Shown: positions 60,568 through 64,000 of the stretch, one piece after another
Numbering within the stretch: the stretch's first letter is position 1
Layout: every line of letters starts with the position of its first letter
Assembly (NCBI GenBank): GCA_013397935.1
Contig: VZRN01005010.1
Span: forward strand, 2,883,197 to 2,947,196
Reading direction: 5' to 3'
Source: Dasyornis broadbenti
Taxonomy: Eukaryota; Chordata; Aves; Passeriformes; Dasyornithidae
Length of the DNA: 64,000 nucleotides
Translations under genes and position numbers: made by a program
Notes under the pieces: model-generated
The model's database searches: none
The model's input: the letters and a program-made list of their open reading frames with translations, nothing else
What the model was told of the DNA's origin: nothing

Positions 60568-63186
60568 AACAGAAAATTATTTTTTTCCAAGGTGAGTATA
60601 AGAACTGTCAGTAAATTTGATTACTTTTATTTCCTTAAAATCATGACCATTTATATTCCTATGTACAAAAAGCCAGTAATATTTTCAGAGCATGTTTAAT
60701 AACTCTAAAGCAGACTCTTAGAGGATTCTCTTTTCCTTATCTTTTTTGTGTGCGATGTGCTGTGTGTTCTTCAGGCACTGTTTTCGTATGTACAGACTGA
60801 GTCATCCATTCAGGGAATAGAAATCATGTTCTCATGCTGAGTCATGCTGGCCAAATACAGAGTATCAAGCATCAAAAAATGAAGATGAGACTGCCTCAAA
60901 GAGCTTTTTGAAGTGGAATGTGTCTTAACTATTACAAACATTTTTTGAGCAATTCTGATAAATCTATAAAATTCATTGCTATCATTAGAGTAGGAAAGGG
61001 AGTAGTTCCAAGAACAGATGAACTAAACAAACCTAATTTCCTATAAATCTACTTCATTAAAGAAATATGTAGAAATCTTGTATTAATCTAATACATTATT
61101 TAAATCTATTTATTATTCTTGTCTTTGGTTGTAAGAGGATGAGAAGTTCAGTGGAAATCTCTTTCACTACAAAATATTTATCTCTCTGAGGGGACTGTCT
61201 AGTATCCAACAAGACTCTGTTTCATCTCAGAAGCCAGGTTGAATGGATCTCATATTTTTGGGAGCTAACAGTCACCAAACTAGAAACAGTGCCTGAAGGG
61301 TTAGTAGTAGCAGGGAAGGAGGTGCTGCTGGGGCATAAACTTAGGAAGAACCCATAATGTCTAATGTTTTGAAAGACAAAGCAATAAAGCAAGTCAAGGG
61401 TGATAAAGTTATTTGCCTGCATATGGAATACTTTAAGTCTCCCATAAATACACCTAGGATTGCATTGTCTGATAAAGCAGCAGTTTTAGTCAGGGTCAAA
61501 TGCAACCTGGGAGCTTGCAGTGTAGCTTCCTGTTTTAACACACACAATGAGAAATTAGACTCATTTGTTTGGTTATGGAATAGCCAAAAGCATGCTGAGG
61601 TGCTTGAGTTCAAGGATCGATCATTGTTTGTGTTCTTTTGGTTTTGGTTTGATTGTACAGAACTGCTATAAACAGCCTCTGAACAACTTCTGAACTTGAA
61701 CCTTGTTTATGAGGTAGGATGGGTCCAAAGTTTCTTTGAACACTCTTTCGGTTCACTAACAGCGCTGTACATGTGACTGAACTTGTATCTGGGCAAGATC
61801 TTAGATTAAGGGGAGCAATGTGTGGTAAGCCACTTCCTTCTGGGATGGAGTAAATTTCAGCTTATGATTCCAACCAGAACACTGTGGATGCAGTAATTTG
61901 ACTGATGCTGTTCAACCCATGCTAACGGGCTTGGCAAGGACAGTTTGAAACAACCTGCTCCAGACTGGACAGGAACTCTGCAAGAAGTTTGTAGGGAAGG
62001 CTCTGTTTATAGAGAGCAGGAGCATCCCTAGAGCTTTTTCTTTTAAGGAATAACAGTTTCACTTCGCAAGTTTGTAGGTGATCTAGAAAACAACACGTGA
62101 AACAAGACTCAGTTGGGAACTGCACATGAACTGCTCTAAGACTTGAAGTTGACAGACAGTGAAGGAGCTATTGCTTGGCTTAACCTCTCAGCAGAGTGAG
62201 CTGCAGTGTTGTGTACTGAAAATATGATATACCTGTGAGATCTGTTTCTGGTAAAATAATATTAATAACTTGATATCCTGTGGGAGGATTCTGGAAGTTT
62301 AAAAATTACCAAGTGTGGGCCCATCTAGGATGAGCTACTTCTGATTGCTTCAAAATTGCACTTAAAATCGGAGAAATAGACTTTCTCCACAACTGATTGT
62401 CCTTTTCTTTCCTTGCTCCTCCCAAGGCTTTTCATTTCTGCATTTCCAAACACATAAATTTTAAACTACACGAGAAAGGCCAGGCCATTTGCCACTGTGG
62501 GGAGCATTGAACGAGAGACACTTCTGAGACCTGACCACCAGCTGCACCAAATTTAATCTAGCAAGGCTCCTGCTAAATACATACGGGCTTTAAATGAAAC
62601 AGTAGCTATGATAAATACGTAAATAAAACCCCCAACTCTCTAGAAAGTGGGAACTGTTCTCCCCTTTCCTTACTTGTGAGTATAAACTCTGCCCTCTGAG
62701 GCTAGAGCTAGCAGAGCTGCCTGCCCAGCACCATCCCAGCAGCTGCCAGCTACCCCAAATGGCTCAGTATGCCTGGGAACATCCACTCCAGCCAGCCTCA
62801 TGCAAAAGGGCTCTCTGGCTGCCTGCGCAGACCTGCACAGCTATTTGAGTGTGTGCTCTGTGAATGCCAGCAGTACCGCCCAGACTCCAGTCATTAGCCT
62901 AAGGTCATCAGTACATTTCTCTGCATGGGAGTGTCTGCATTTTATGTATCACTATGGCTTGTCTGGGTGTGTGTATATTTGTTTGTGTGCTCGCTCTGTA
63001 ATGATCCAACCTATCTTACATGTATATTTAAAAACATTTTTTAAAAAGAGGGTAGATATCATTATCTAAAGGGAAGCGAAGCGCAGGGTCGGAGGTTATG
63101 CCCTTTGCTGAAGGATGCAGAGCAAAGACATGCACTGGGACACCAGGTTTCTGACACAAAGCCTGCAGTCTCTGCTAAGCCATGTT
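60568..63186. other. Single-copy noncoding DNA
   Basis: AT-rich to about 61150, then mixed; GC-richer near 62690-62900. Frames up to 104 codons only. Nothing gene-like recognised. Confidence 0.6.
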
Positions 63187-63237
63187 ATTTTTTTTTTTTT
63201 TTTTTTTNNNNNNNNNNNNNNNNNNNNNNTCTGTTAA

Positions 63238-63275
<38 letters not shown>
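63187..63275. repeat. Poly(T) tract containing an assembly gap
   Basis: About 21 T, then 22 N, then TCTGTTAAGCC, then 35 T. The 11 bases before the second T run resemble TCTGCTAAGCC just before the first (63171-63181), with one difference. Confidence 0.95.
63208..63229. other. Assembly gap (22 N)
   Basis: Twenty-two undetermined bases within poly(T). Flanking near-duplicate sequence makes a false duplication at this join plausible. Confidence 1.
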
Positions 63276-63277
<2 letters not shown>

Positions 63278-63479
63278 CTCTTCTGTGTAGGAAGCATTCT
63301 GAATTGTAGATTATCTAACATGCATTCATGCTGTTGTGCTTCAGAAAGCCATGTGGCAAAGGGGAGGAAATTCTGTTTCTTTACCTAAGAGTTCTTACTA
63401 CTTCTGGTGTTACTGACAGCAAGACTTAAGCTCAGCAGCAATTTACATTGACTTAAGCCTGAAGAGCAACAAACTCTTC

Positions 63480-63740
63480 TGAGCACTCAGTGCGTCCTTT
63501 AGCAAATGTCTGACGGAGGGACCAGCCAAGTCCAGCTGCATTCATTTCCAGTGACCAAAGCAGGTGGTCAGGGACCCAATTATGACCTCGAACACTAATT
63601 CAGTGTCTTGCAGATTACCTGATCCAACAATTAGTTCAGCCCTTCGCTTTGCTGCAGGTTTGTTTACAATGATCACTCTTTCTTGAAATAATTAGTTTTG
63701 TTTATTGTGGCAGTTTACTGACCAGCAGGCTGTTTGGCAG
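63480..63740. promoter_or_regulatory. Candidate conserved noncoding element
   Basis: Contains a CAGGTG E-box (63561-63566), CAATTATGACC (63577-63587), a FOX-type TGTTTAC (63661-63667) and ATAATTAG (63688-63695) in complex non-repetitive sequence. No coding potential is seen. Proposed as an enhancer-like element on texture and motif density only. Confidence 0.28.
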
Positions 63741-64000
63741 TTTTCAGGTTTGGAATATTTTTCTTTCAGAACAGTTTTTTCCCCAGAATTTTTCAGAAAA
63801 ACAAAAATGTAGAAAGAATCACTTCTGGAAGTGGCATATTTTGTCCGTAAGATGTTTTCTTTCGCCACATTATTCAAAAAAGTCTAGAAATAAAACTCAT
63901 TCTTAAACAATAAATTAAATCATTTCAATTTCAAAATGTCTGAACAGACAGGAAATTTTTTTATTATTATTTTTTAACCAAATACAATTTCTGGAATCAG
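63741..64000. other. AT-rich noncoding DNA to window end
   Basis: AT-rich with a T-rich low-complexity stretch at 63956-63976. Nothing recognised. Confidence 0.55.

Overview
This 64 kb window looks like intergenic or deep intronic DNA from a vertebrate, most likely a bird. The evidence is two fragments of CR1 LINE elements (the dominant avian/reptilian retrotransposon), one LTR of endogenous-retrovirus type, and otherwise very low repeat density. CpG is scarce, base composition is moderately AT-rich, and no open frame exceeds about 176 codons. Crocodilian or turtle DNA is a less likely alternative. I found no convincing protein-coding gene, tRNA, rRNA, snRNA, known microRNA or CRISPR array. 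The open frames present have the lengths expected by chance in six frames of 64 kb and show no domain I recognise.

Layout: 1-19.9 kb is unremarkable single-copy DNA with short homopolymers, an 18 bp direct repeat and a 16 bp tandem duplication near 3.5-4.0 kb, and two short blocks (about 15.8-16.0 and 18.26-18.43 kb) that resemble conserved noncoding elements. Around 19.9-20.2 kb is a cluster of developmental transcription-factor motifs (octamer, MEIS, PBX-HOX, orphan nuclear-receptor half-site), followed by a 7-N gap inside poly(A). A solo LTR lies on the minus strand at about 26.38-26.92 kb. GC-richer, G-tract-rich DNA follows at 29-30 kb. An AT-rich stretch with homeodomain and POU-type motifs lies at 32.1-32.7 kb. 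At 35.5-35.7 kb a 238 bp segment is bounded by good splice acceptor and donor sequences. At 41.74-41.86 kb a perfect 28 bp palindrome runs directly into an A-rich minisatellite. CR1 fragments lie at 50.7-51.3 kb (minus) and 54.9-55.3 kb (plus). A (GA)n(GT)n microsatellite lies at 52.6 kb. A second gap (22 N) lies within poly(T) at 63.2 kb, followed by another conserved-element-like block to 63.74 kb.

Since no genes are visible, no pathway or operon logic can be offered. The most reasonable reading is a gene desert or large intron carrying scattered candidate enhancers; this is inference and needs cross-species alignment. The clearest structural oddities are the 41.7 kb palindrome/minisatellite and the fact that both assembly gaps are flanked by near-duplicate sequence, which suggests unmerged contig ends at homopolymers. 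Four splice-site-bounded segments could be exons of unannotated transcripts but are weakly supported.
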